From the NCBI GenBank assembly GCA_035406685.1, contig DAONLM010000035.1:1-18051 (forward strand): a stretch of 18,051 nt of DNA. The letters are read 5' to 3'. A program made the position numbers and the translations under genes. Positions 1 to 7,319 of this stretch are shown here, piece by piece. Numbering within the stretch: the first letter of the stretch is position 1; every line of letters starts with the position of its first letter. The notes beneath the pieces are model-generated. The model saw nothing but the letters and a program-made list of their open reading frames with translations, made no database searches and was not told the origin of the DNA. The stretch comes from DAONLM01 sp035406685 (GTDB taxonomy: Bacteria; Spirochaetota; GWE2-31-10; MWDO01).

Positions 1-17
1 AGAAAATTATATTTTCT
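1..17. terminator. AT-rich hairpin at window edge, possible terminator
   Basis: AGAAAAT (1-7) and ATTTTCT (11-17) are perfect inverted repeats separated by TAT, followed by a T-rich stretch. The stem has one G:C pair only, and the upstream gene is not in the window, so this is weak. Confidence 0.2.
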
Positions 18-295
18 GTGGTATTTTTTATTTTAAGAATAAAAATTTTGAATTTATTGATAGATTACCTTTATTACTGGAATTTTTGATATGAAATGAA
101 AATTACTATTTACGATTTAAAACTTTTTGCTATAATAAAAAATTAATTTAAAAGATATGAGGTAATTTTTTAGGATTATGAAAAAATAAATTCTCATAAC
201 TTTTTGATTTAAAACATTTATCCTATTCAAGATTAAAGTTTTAAAAAACGATAATATATAATAATTATAACTATAATAAAACTCAGGGGTTTTCT
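1..295. other. Non-coding AT-rich leader of the chemosensory operon
   Basis: I find no supportable gene here. The stretch opens with a perfect 7-bp inverted repeat with a 3-nt loop (positions 1-7 and 11-17), which could be the end of a terminator of a gene outside the window. Several TATAAT-like hexamers occur (131-136, 257-262, 272-277), but none has a convincing -35 at 16-18 nt, so the operon promoter cannot be placed with confidence. A short purine run, CAGGGG (about 284-289), precedes the ATG at 296 and is a plausible ribosome binding site for the full-length receptor gene. Confidence 0.5.
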
Positions 296-427
296 ATGAA
301 TATTTTGAAAAATCTTAAAATCAAAAACAAACTTATACTTTCTTACAGTTTTGTATTTGTTGTACAGTTTATGATCATGACTATTTTTATGGGGATATTT
401 ATAAATAAACTTATTTTTAATCTTTAG
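296..427 (+). pseudogene. 5' part of the dCache chemoreceptor gene, ended by in-frame TAG
   Basis: An ATG at 296, six to seven bases after CAGGGG, opens a 43-codon reading frame that is in phase with the receptor CDS downstream (467 minus 296 is 171). It encodes a short basic N-terminus (MNILKNLKIKNKL) followed by one hydrophobic helix (about residues 14-36). This is exactly the cytoplasmic tip and first membrane helix that the downstream receptor otherwise lacks. The frame is cut by TAG at 425-427, codon 44; without it the ORF would run 296-2305 (669 aa). TAG also ends cheR and the M16-like gene here, so general recoding of TAG is unlikely. A CAG to TAG change would explain it; a sequencing error is the other possibility. 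Confidence 0.75.
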
Positions 428-466
428 TTTGATAATACAGAGAAAATTGTTGAAAATACTAAAAAC

Positions 467-2305
467 ATGCTTTTATTGACCTTTGATAATACTATAAAAA
501 GCTATCTCAGGGGAATTGCTGAAAAAAATCTTGAAATAGTAGAGAAATATTATGAAAAATATCAGAAAGGGGAACTAAAAGAGAATGATGCAAAAAAAAT
601 CGTTACTGATATTATTTTATCTCAAAAAATAGGTAAAACTGGATACGTTGCCGGAGTTAATTCCAAGGGAATTTTAGTCATACATCCCAAGGCTCCTGGA
701 ACAGATGCAAGTGGCTATGACTTTATGAAAAAAGCGATCTCAATGAAAAATGGCTACCTTGAGTATAACTGGAAAAACCCCGGAGAGCCAAAAGAGCGAG
801 CAAAAGCTGGCTACATGAGATATTTTCAACCATGGGATATAATAATATGGGTAAGTTCTTATAAAGAGGAATTTTCACATCTTATTAATCCAGAGGATTT
901 TGAGAAAAGCCTGCTTGATGTTAAAATTGGAAAAACAGGTTATATTTTCATAATGGACAGTAAAGGGAATATTATTATACATCCATTTTTAAAGGGGAAA
1001 AATATTTTAGAGTCTGGAGAGGGAAATGACAACTCTTTTGCAAAAGAGATAGTTGAGAAAAAAAACGGGGTTGTAAGATATTTTTGGAAACAACAGAATG
1101 AATCCAAAAAAAGAGAGAAGGTATTGTATTACAGATATATAGAATCCCTTGATTGGATAATATGTGCTGGAACTTATCTTGATGAACTGTCTTCCAATGT
1201 TAAAAAAATAATTACTTTTATGTTGCTGTTTCTTATTATAGGTGTAGCTGTTTTTACCTCAATGAGTTTTATTATTGCTGGAACTGTTACAAGACCTATT
1301 AGAGACGCAATTAATATGGTGAAATATATAATTAGTGAAAATGATCTGACTAAAAAAATACCTGTTACTTCAAAAGATGAGATGGGTAATCTTGCTGAAA
1401 ATCTTAATATGTTTTTTGATGAAATCTCCTATATTTTAAATAATATAAAAAACAGTGCAAATAAGATATCCGACTTAATTCAGACTCTTTCTTCATCAAC
1501 ACAAGAATCATCTTCGACTGCAAACCAGCAGGCAGCAGCTGTTAAAGAGATAGTAAGTACCATGGAGGATGCTGATACTCTTGCTAAGTCCATAGATAAG
1601 AAGATTATGGAAGTTACTGTTACTACTGAGAATGCGCAAAAAACTGTTAAATCTGGATTCGAAATTGTTAAGAAAAGTATTTTAAAAATGGAAGAGATTA
1701 GAGAGTCAAATACTTCTACTATAGAAGGAATAAAATATTTAAACGAAAAGATAAATAACATTTGGGATATAGTAAACATAATTAATGGGATTGCTGATCA
1801 GACAAAAATTATTGCTTTTAATGCTGAACTTGAGGCATCAGCAGCCGGGGAAGCTGGTAAAAACTTTCAGATTGTAGCAACTGAGATAAGAAGACTTGCT
1901 GATAGTACGGTAAATTCTACTAAGGAAATAAAAGAAAAGATTAACGAGATTCAGAAGTCTTCCGATAGGCTTCTACTTACTTCTGAAAATGGAACTGAAA
2001 AGATAAAAGAAGGTAATGAGATTTCTGCAAAAATTAATGAGATGTTTTCTGATATTTTAAATAGTTCAGAAGCCTCTAATGAAGCTACCCAAAAGATATC
2101 TTTATCCATAAAACAACAGGTTGCCTCTTTTGAACAGATACTTATTGCCTTAAAACAGATTTCAGAAGGAGTTGATAATGCGGCTCAGGCTACAAAGGAA
2201 ACAAGTGGGGTTGCTGATAACCTTGAAGAGCTTGCTATTCTTTTAAATAAACTTATGGAAAAGTATAAAATTAATACTGATAAATTGGAAGTTGCAAATG
2301 AATGA
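467..2305 (+). CDS. Methyl-accepting chemotaxis protein with double Cache sensor (N-terminus interrupted)
   Basis: Chemoreceptor that should sense a ligand outside the membrane and control CheA. From the ATG at 467, two related Cache modules follow each other, both starting IGKTGY and containing an IHP motif (about residues 54-135 and 153-240). Then come a membrane helix (about 246-272), a HAMP linker (TRPI to KDEMGNLAENL), and a long coiled-coil signalling domain whose hairpin tip reads IADQTKIIAFNAELEAS then AGEAGKNF. No C-terminal CheR-tethering pentapeptide is seen. The ATG at 467 has no ribosome binding site, and a product starting there would lack the first membrane helix. The natural start is very likely 296, with the frame broken by TAG at 425-427. 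If the TAG is real, this gene is a pseudogene or needs readthrough. cheW begins inside its last codons. Confidence 0.85.
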   Translation: MLLLTFDNTIKSYLRGIAEKNLEIVEKYYEKYQKGELKENDAKKIVTDIILSQKIGKTGYVAGVNSKGILVIHPKAPGTDASGYDFMKKAISMKNGYLEYNWKNPGEPKERAKAGYMRYFQPWDIIIWVSSYKEEFSHLINPEDFEKSLLDVKIGKTGYIFIMDSKGNIIIHPFLKGKNILESGEGNDNSFAKEIVEKKNGVVRYFWKQQNESKKREKVLYYRYIESLDWIICAGTYLDELSSNVKKIITFMLLFLIIGVAVFTSMSFIIAGTVTRPIRDAINMVKYIISENDLTKKIPVTSKDEMGNLAENLNMFFDEISYILNNIKNSANKISDLIQTLSSSTQESSSTANQQAAAVKEIVSTMEDADTLAKSIDKKIMEVTVTTENAQKTVKSGFEIVKKSILKMEEIRESNTSTIEGIKYLNEKINNIWDIVNIINGIADQTKIIAFNAELEASAAGEAGKNFQIVATEIRRLADSTVNSTKEIKEKINEIQKSSDRLLLTSENGTEKIKEGNEISAKINEMFSDILNSSEASNEATQKISLSIKQQVASFEQILIALKQISEGVDNAAQATKETSGVADNLEELAILLNKLMEKYKINTDKLEVANE

Positions 2306-2825
2306 AAGAAACAATATTAACTCATTGAATAATGAAGAAATATTAAAAGAAATAGAATCTAAAATAACAGAATTAAAAAAAGAATCTGTTAATGATAAGA
2401 AGGTAAAATTTATCATTTTTTATATTGATGACAAACTTTATGCAATGCCTGGCAATGTTGTTCAGGAGATAATAATTGATTATCCAGTATTTTATCTACC
2501 TTTTGTGCCTGATTATATCAGAGGATTATTAAATCGACACGGAGAACCTTATACTGTTATTGATCTGAAATCTCTTTTTACAGGGAGTGAGCTTGATGGA
2601 AAAACTTTTTTAGTTTTAAGAAATAAAATTGATAATATTGCATTTATAATCTCTGGAATTTACAAGATTGAGAATATATTGGAAGATAATATTCATCCTC
2701 TCACTTCTAAAAATGAAAATATGGATTATTTTGAAGGCTCTATTACAATAGATGAAGAAGAAGTATTTATTGTAAACATAAAAAATATCATTGATAGGAT
2801 AGCAAATGATATTGAAAACAGCTGA
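2298..2825 (+). CDS. cheW: Chemotaxis coupling protein CheW
   Basis: Scaffold protein linking chemoreceptors to CheA in the cytoplasmic array. A charged 35-residue N-terminal extension is followed by a CheW domain: VKFIIFYIDDKLYAMP, then PFVPDYIRGLLNRHGEP and TVIDL, which match the usual pattern around the receptor- and CheA-contacting surface. I choose ATG 2298 because GGAAG (2287-2291) lies 6 nt upstream; a TTG at 2292 in the same frame has no room for a binding site. The gene overlaps the receptor stop by 8 nt and the next gene by 20 nt, so translation is likely coupled. Length about 175 aa is close to normal for CheW once the extension is allowed for. Confidence 0.9.
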   Translation: MNERNNINSLNNEEILKEIESKITELKKESVNDKKVKFIIFYIDDKLYAMPGNVVQEIIIDYPVFYLPFVPDYIRGLLNRHGEPYTVIDLKSLFTGSELDGKTFLVLRNKIDNIAFIISGIYKIENILEDNIHPLTSKNENMDYFEGSITIDEEEVFIVNIKNIIDRIANDIENS

Positions 2826-3351
2826 TTTTTTATCAATAAATTACGGAAATTATGATTTTATAATTAATAGATATAATATTGTTGGGAGTATTTCTTACTC
2901 TGGTTCGCAAAGTTTACCTTTTACTGCTGAATATTTTAATGGATTGATAAATTATGGGGAGATGAAGATTATATCTTTTGATATTGACAGATTTTTAACT
3001 AAGGTTTTTAAATTGAATAATATAGATAAAAATGAAGCAAAAATATCAATAATTGGTGATTTAAAAAAGTCTTCATATAGTAATTATAAAGAAAGATTTA
3101 AAGAATTTATATTAACACAAAATATTGATTGTTCCCCGGATCTCTTTTCTTTTTTAATCTCATTTAGATCAGAGGTTAAAAGGATAGAGATAAGAAATCT
3201 TAAGATTTTTCCTAAGATATTAAAAAATTTTTATAAAAATAATGGTTTTCTTGGCTGTACATTTAAAGATAATAATAGTATAGTTTTTTTTATTGATATA
3301 GAAAAAATAATTTTTGACATTTTATTAAAAGGCGGAATAAAAAATGAATAA
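2806..3351 (+). CDS. Divergent CheW-like protein
   Basis: The first 60 residues fit a CheW fold: a strand FLSINYGNYDFII, then NIVGSI, LPF, EYFNGLINYGE and IISFDIDRFL in the right order and spacing. The arginine of the usual N-L-R-G turn is replaced (LINYGE). The second half (about residues 70-181) is poorly conserved, ending in a strand-helix FFIDIEKIIFDILL that fits the closing CheW strand. It probably acts as a second array adaptor, but loss of consensus residues means it may bind only one partner or cap the array. ATG 2806 has AGGA 6 nt upstream (2796-2799). It overlaps cheW by 20 nt and cheB by 8 nt. The CheW relation is by pattern only. Confidence 0.65.
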   Translation: MILKTADFLSINYGNYDFIINRYNIVGSISYSGSQSLPFTAEYFNGLINYGEMKIISFDIDRFLTKVFKLNNIDKNEAKISIIGDLKKSSYSNYKERFKEFILTQNIDCSPDLFSFLISFRSEVKRIEIRNLKIFPKILKNFYKNNGFLGCTFKDNNSIVFFIDIEKIIFDILLKGGIKNE

Positions 3352-4363
3352 GGTTATAATTGGGGATAATTCTGCAATATTAAAAACCTTTTTGAAGGAT
3401 ATATTAAGTAGCTCTAGATTATATGAAGTTATAAAGATGACTGGAAATGGAGAAGAGATAATAAAAACACACAACGAGACTTATGCTGATCTTATAATTA
3501 TTGGCGAGGGGCTTTCTCTTATTGATGAAGTAGAAACTGCAAGACTGATAATGGAGACTAAGCCTACAATTATTATTATTCTATCTTCAAAAAATGGTAA
3601 TCCGGAAATAAAAAAGGCTCTTAACTATAAAGTTGCTGCAATTATAGAAAAACCAAACATTGAACTTATAAATGATAAAGAGTATGCAAAAGATTTTCTT
3701 GAGAAAATAAACTCTGTCGTTAATAATAAAGAAAAAAATAAAGATATTTTATTCGGTTTGAAAAATAAATATAAAGATATTCCACTAACTGGTGAATTAG
3801 ATAAAAAGCTCATTGTTATTGGGGCATCTACAGGGGGACCTAAAATTCTTCAAATTATTTTTGATAATATGCCTAAGGATTTTCCAGTTGGAATTGCACT
3901 TGTTCAGCATTTTGAAGAAGGTTTTGAAAAGGGGTTTGTAGAGTGGCTTAACAAAACCAGTCCATTGAATATAAGACTTGCAGAAAAAAAAGATTTTCCT
4001 AAACCTGGGGAAGTAATAATTGCACCTCAAGGTTATCATCTTAAAGCAGAAGGGAACTATTTAGTTTTATCTGACGGTGCAAAAGTAAACAATCAAAAGC
4101 CGTCTGTTGATGTGCTTTTCTCAAGCTGCGCAAAGGTATATAAAAATAATCTTGTGGGAGTACTTTTAACCGGAATGGGCAAAGACGGTGCAGAGGGATG
4201 TGTGGATATTTTAAAAAATGGTGGCTTTACAATTGTTCAGGATAAAGAAACAAGCATTGTGTATGGTATGCCAAAAGAGGCATTTGAACGGGGTGGTGCG
4301 TCAATTGTTCTACCTTCATACGAGATAGCCCCTTATTTAATAAAAATGTTTATGGGACATTAA
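3344..4363 (+). CDS. cheB: CheB methylesterase with degenerate receiver domain
   Basis: Receptor glutamate methylesterase/glutaminase, opposing CheR. The C-terminal esterase domain is intact: Ser162 in GASTGG, His189 in VQHF, and Asp281 in LTGMGKDGA form the expected triad. The N-terminal receiver (about 1-125) has the right fold pattern (start NKVIIGDNSA, NGEE, KP at the end) but Gly54 stands where the phosphorylated Asp belongs (IIIGEG), and the acidic pair is Asp8-Asn9. Established CheB biology is that phosphorylation of this Asp relieves inhibition of the esterase; this protein cannot be switched that way. It therefore probably runs constitutively or is controlled by contact within the array. 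GGCGG precedes the ATG, and the gene overlaps the preceding one by 8 nt. Confidence 0.92.
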   Translation: MNKVIIGDNSAILKTFLKDILSSSRLYEVIKMTGNGEEIIKTHNETYADLIIIGEGLSLIDEVETARLIMETKPTIIIILSSKNGNPEIKKALNYKVAAIIEKPNIELINDKEYAKDFLEKINSVVNNKEKNKDILFGLKNKYKDIPLTGELDKKLIVIGASTGGPKILQIIFDNMPKDFPVGIALVQHFEEGFEKGFVEWLNKTSPLNIRLAEKKDFPKPGEVIIAPQGYHLKAEGNYLVLSDGAKVNNQKPSVDVLFSSCAKVYKNNLVGVLLTGMGKDGAEGCVDILKNGGFTIVQDKETSIVYGMPKEAFERGGASIVLPSYEIAPYLIKMFMGH

Positions 4364-4366
4364 AAA

Positions 4367-5170
4367 ATGGATGATAAAGAATTTAGTGTCATAAATGAGT
4401 ATATAGAGAAAAAACTCGGACTAAAAGTTGTGGACACCAACATTAATTCATTAAAAAGATTCTTAAATGAAAGGATTAAGTCTATAGGTATTGATTTGAA
4501 AAGATACATTGAATTATTAGAAAAAAAAGAAGAAGAATTGCATTTATTAATAAATAAGATAACTATTGGCGAAACTTATTTTTTTAGAGAGGAAAAATAT
4601 TTTAGGTTTCTTGATGAGGTTGTTTTTACTAATATGAGACAAATGCATATTATTCCTAAAATATGGAGTGCAGCAAGCTCTATCGGTGCAGAACCTATTT
4701 CTATTTCTTTACTTGCAGAAAAATACTGGAATAACAAAATAGAAAAAGTAAAAATTCTTGCTACTGATGTTGATTTAATTGCATTGAGAAATATTTTAGA
4801 AAACAAATTCTCAAAGAGACTTTTAAAAGAGGATGGTAAAAATTTTCATTATCTTATTGAAAAATATTCAAAGAGTGATAATGAATATTTGATTTTTGAT
4901 AGTAAAATAATAGAAAAAATAGAAATTTTAAGATTTAATCTTGTCCTTGATGATTATAATAAAATAGAAAATGATTTTGATATAGTTTTTTTATGCAATA
5001 TACTTACTTATATGGATGATGATAAGAAAAAATTAATAGTTAAAAATGTGGTATCCAGAATGAAAAATGGTGGTATTCTTATTATGTCAAGTACAGATAC
5101 TGCATTTATAGATAATGAGAATCTCGAACTTAAACTTTATAAAAATGCTTTTTATTTTGTTAAGAGGTAG
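4367..5170 (+). CDS. cheR: Chemotaxis methyltransferase CheR
   Basis: S-adenosylmethionine-dependent methyltransferase that methylates receptor glutamates. The short N-terminal helical domain is followed by the CheR signature ITIGETYFFRE, the SAM-binding loop IWSAASSIGAEP (usual form WSAGCSTGEEP), ILATDVD, and DIVFLCNILTYMD, the counterpart of F-x-x-R-N-V-L-I-Y-F. Two common residues differ: Ala for Gly in the SAM loop and Cys for Arg before the Asn. Length, 267 aa, is normal. It starts 3 nt after the cheB stop, with GGGA (4354-4357) upstream, and ends in TAG, which shows that TAG is a working stop codon in this genome. Neither receptor here has a recognisable CheR-tethering pentapeptide. Confidence 0.92.
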   Translation: MDDKEFSVINEYIEKKLGLKVVDTNINSLKRFLNERIKSIGIDLKRYIELLEKKEEELHLLINKITIGETYFFREEKYFRFLDEVVFTNMRQMHIIPKIWSAASSIGAEPISISLLAEKYWNNKIEKVKILATDVDLIALRNILENKFSKRLLKEDGKNFHYLIEKYSKSDNEYLIFDSKIIEKIEILRFNLVLDDYNKIENDFDIVFLCNILTYMDDDKKKLIVKNVVSRMKNGGILIMSSTDTAFIDNENLELKLYKNAFYFVKR

Positions 5171-5174
5171 AATT

Positions 5175-7319
5175 ATGGATAATAACAAGGATAAATATTT
5201 TATAGAGATAGTTCAGAATATAAAAAAATTAAAAAACCTTTTTAAAGAGTTGAAAAAGAATCCTAACGAAATAAGTATTCTAAAAGAAATTCAAAATATA
5301 GTAAAACTCGTCATCGGTTCATCAAGGTTGAATGATTTTAAAACCATATTTCAACTATCTGAAGGATTAAATGAATTTTTGGAAACGATTATTTCTAATA
5401 ATATTGAAATAAATGATAAATACATAAAAATATTTTATTTAACTATGCATTATTATAAATGGGCTATAAAACAGTATGAAAATAGTGAAATTGTTATAGG
5501 TATGTCGGGATTGCATGATATTTACAAAAATTGCAGTAGCGTGGAGAATATAGATATTAATAAAGTTTATATAAATGATATTTTGAAAAATAACACTTTT
5601 GTTACAAATTTTCAAAGTCTAAAAAGTATAGATGATGAAAGAAAAGTCGAAGTTAATCTTAAAAAAATAGACAATATAATAAATAAATTAAATGATATTG
5701 TATTATATCAATATCAATTGAAACAAGAGATAGAAAGGATTAAAGAAATAGAGTATGAATTTTCACATTTTGTTTTTTCTGATGATAATAATCCCTATGT
5801 TAATGAGGCTAAAAATAAGATTCTTAATAATATTAGCAAAATCAAGAAGATCAGAAGTAACCTATATGGAAAGATTATAGAGGCAGAAAGAGACACTTTT
5901 ACCCTTCAGGAGCAAATTCTTAGTTTTAGAATGCTCCCGATAAAAATTATTATTGATGATATAAAAAGAAATATTGATATTATAATAGCTAATTCAAATA
6001 AAAAGATTGAAATAGAATTTTCAAATAAAACTCCACTCATTGATAAATATATTTTAAACCGTTTAAAAAGACCCATTGAAAATATTATCATTAACTCTAT
6101 TGAACATGGTATTGAAACTAAAGAAGAACGTCTTAAAAAAAATAAATCGGCTTATGGAAAAATCTTAGTTGATTTTTCTGAATCAGCTGGAAAAATAACA
6201 ATAACTATAACAGATGATGGTAAAGGTGTTGATTTTACTCAGTTAAGAAAAAATTGTATGGAACTTTTCCCTTATGAATCAGAAGAAATTGAGAAACTTA
6301 GTGAGGAAGAGCTGGTTAAGTATCTTTTTATTAAAGGAGTTACAACAGTTAATACAACAAATAATAACAATAAGGGATCAGGGCTTTACGATGCTCAAAG
6401 TGATATTGAACAGATAAAAGGTAAAATTACATTGATTAGCAAAAAGGATCAAGGAGTTACTGTATCAATGAGTTTCCCTAAATCATTAACAACAGTAAGC
6501 GGCTTTTTTGTAACTAGCTGTAAAGAGAAATTTTTAATTCCTTCCACTTTTATTAGTGAAATTGTTTATATTGATAAAAATGATGTTATAGATCTATTAA
6601 CAAAGTATGCTATAAAGCTTAGAAATGATATAATTCCAATTTATCCACTTTCAGGCATCATTAAGCCATCTTTATCAACTGTTCAGAATAAACTTCAGAT
6701 AATTATAGTTGAAGAATTTGGAGAAAAAATAGGAATTATTGTTGATGAAATACTATATCATTCATCACTAATTTACAAACCAATGCCTAAGAATATTGAG
6801 AAATTAAAAATGCTTCAAGGGATTGTTTTTGATGAGGAGTATAAAATAGTTAATATATTGTATATTCCAGAAATAATAAAAAGACTCAAGAAAATTAGAA
6901 ATATTGAGTTTAGAGAGAAATTTTCAAATGATAATATGATGTATAAGAATATCCTTATTGTTGATGATAGTGAAATTAATAGAGAGATAGAGATTAATAT
7001 AATAAAAAAAATAACCCCCCTAATCAATGTTGACCATGCAGAAAACGGGATAGATGCACTTGAAAAAACCAAGAATAAAATATATAATCTTATTATAACA
7101 GATTCTTCAATGCCAAAAATGGATGGAGTAACATTTATTGAGAATCTAAGAAAAGAAGAAAAATATTCAAATGTGCCAGTCATTGCCGTTATATCTTCTG
7201 ATGATCCAGAGACTGGAAATAATTTTAAAAGAATAGGAGTTAATGATATATTAAATAAATCTTATTTTAACCGTGAAATGTTTATTGAAACTATAAATAG
7301 GCTCTTGAATAGTGTATGA
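5175..7319 (+). CDS. cheA: CheA histidine kinase with C-terminal receiver; Hpt lacks the phospho-histidine
   Basis: Array kinase. Start ATG 5175 has AAGAGG (5162-5167) 7 nt upstream; the longer in-frame start at 5115 lies inside cheR. Residues 1-105 match the length and hydrophobic pattern of an Hpt domain, but the H-x-x-K-G motif reads K44-L-V-I-G48: the phosphorylated His is Lys and the conserved Lys is Ile. Next are a dimerisation segment (about 155-250), an ATPase domain with N-box Asn307/His311, D-G-K-G at 348-351 and G-S-G at 401-403, and a CheW-like domain (about 430-570). A receiver closes the protein: Asp597-Asp598, Asp643 in ITDSSMPKMDG, and a Lys in LNKSYF. There is no separate cheY. 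ATP binding looks possible, but self-phosphorylation at the usual site does not. The stop overlaps the next ATG (ATGA). Confidence 0.9.
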   Translation: MDNNKDKYFIEIVQNIKKLKNLFKELKKNPNEISILKEIQNIVKLVIGSSRLNDFKTIFQLSEGLNEFLETIISNNIEINDKYIKIFYLTMHYYKWAIKQYENSEIVIGMSGLHDIYKNCSSVENIDINKVYINDILKNNTFVTNFQSLKSIDDERKVEVNLKKIDNIINKLNDIVLYQYQLKQEIERIKEIEYEFSHFVFSDDNNPYVNEAKNKILNNISKIKKIRSNLYGKIIEAERDTFTLQEQILSFRMLPIKIIIDDIKRNIDIIIANSNKKIEIEFSNKTPLIDKYILNRLKRPIENIIINSIEHGIETKEERLKKNKSAYGKILVDFSESAGKITITITDDGKGVDFTQLRKNCMELFPYESEEIEKLSEEELVKYLFIKGVTTVNTTNNNNKGSGLYDAQSDIEQIKGKITLISKKDQGVTVSMSFPKSLTTVSGFFVTSCKEKFLIPSTFISEIVYIDKNDVIDLLTKYAIKLRNDIIPIYPLSGIIKPSLSTVQNKLQIIIVEEFGEKIGIIVDEILYHSSLIYKPMPKNIEKLKMLQGIVFDEEYKIVNILYIPEIIKRLKKIRNIEFREKFSNDNMMYKNILIVDDSEINREIEINIIKKITPLINVDHAENGIDALEKTKNKIYNLIITDSSMPKMDGVTFIENLRKEEKYSNVPVIAVISSDDPETGNNFKRIGVNDILNKSYFNREMFIETINRLLNSV

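Noticed and set aside
216..224. ATTTATCCT, resembling part of the 15-bp promoter box, upstream of the operon
   Set aside because: Only nine bases match and no aligned promoter follows; likely chance in AT-rich DNA.
131..277. TATAAT-like hexamers at 131-136, 257-262 and 272-277 as the operon promoter
   Set aside because: None has a credible -35 at 16-18 nt, and such hexamers are frequent in this base composition.
425..427. TAG read as a special amino acid codon (pyrrolysine-type or general recoding)
   Set aside because: TAG ends cheR and the M16-like gene in this window, and chemoreceptors have no known need for such a residue.
626..1185. Internal similarity in the first receptor as a DNA repeat
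   Set aside because: The similarity is at protein level between two Cache modules, a normal feature of double-Cache sensors, not a nucleotide repeat.
1480..1779. Minus-strand open frame inside the first receptor gene, and similar ones inside cheB, cheR, cheA, the cyclases and the second receptor
   Set aside because: They lie wholly within well-supported plus-strand genes, lack ribosome binding sites and family features, and look like frame shadows.
5115..5174. Longer CheA start at 5115
   Set aside because: It lies inside cheR and has no proper Shine-Dalgarno sequence, whereas ATG 5175 has AAGAGG at good spacing and gives an Hpt-length N-terminus.
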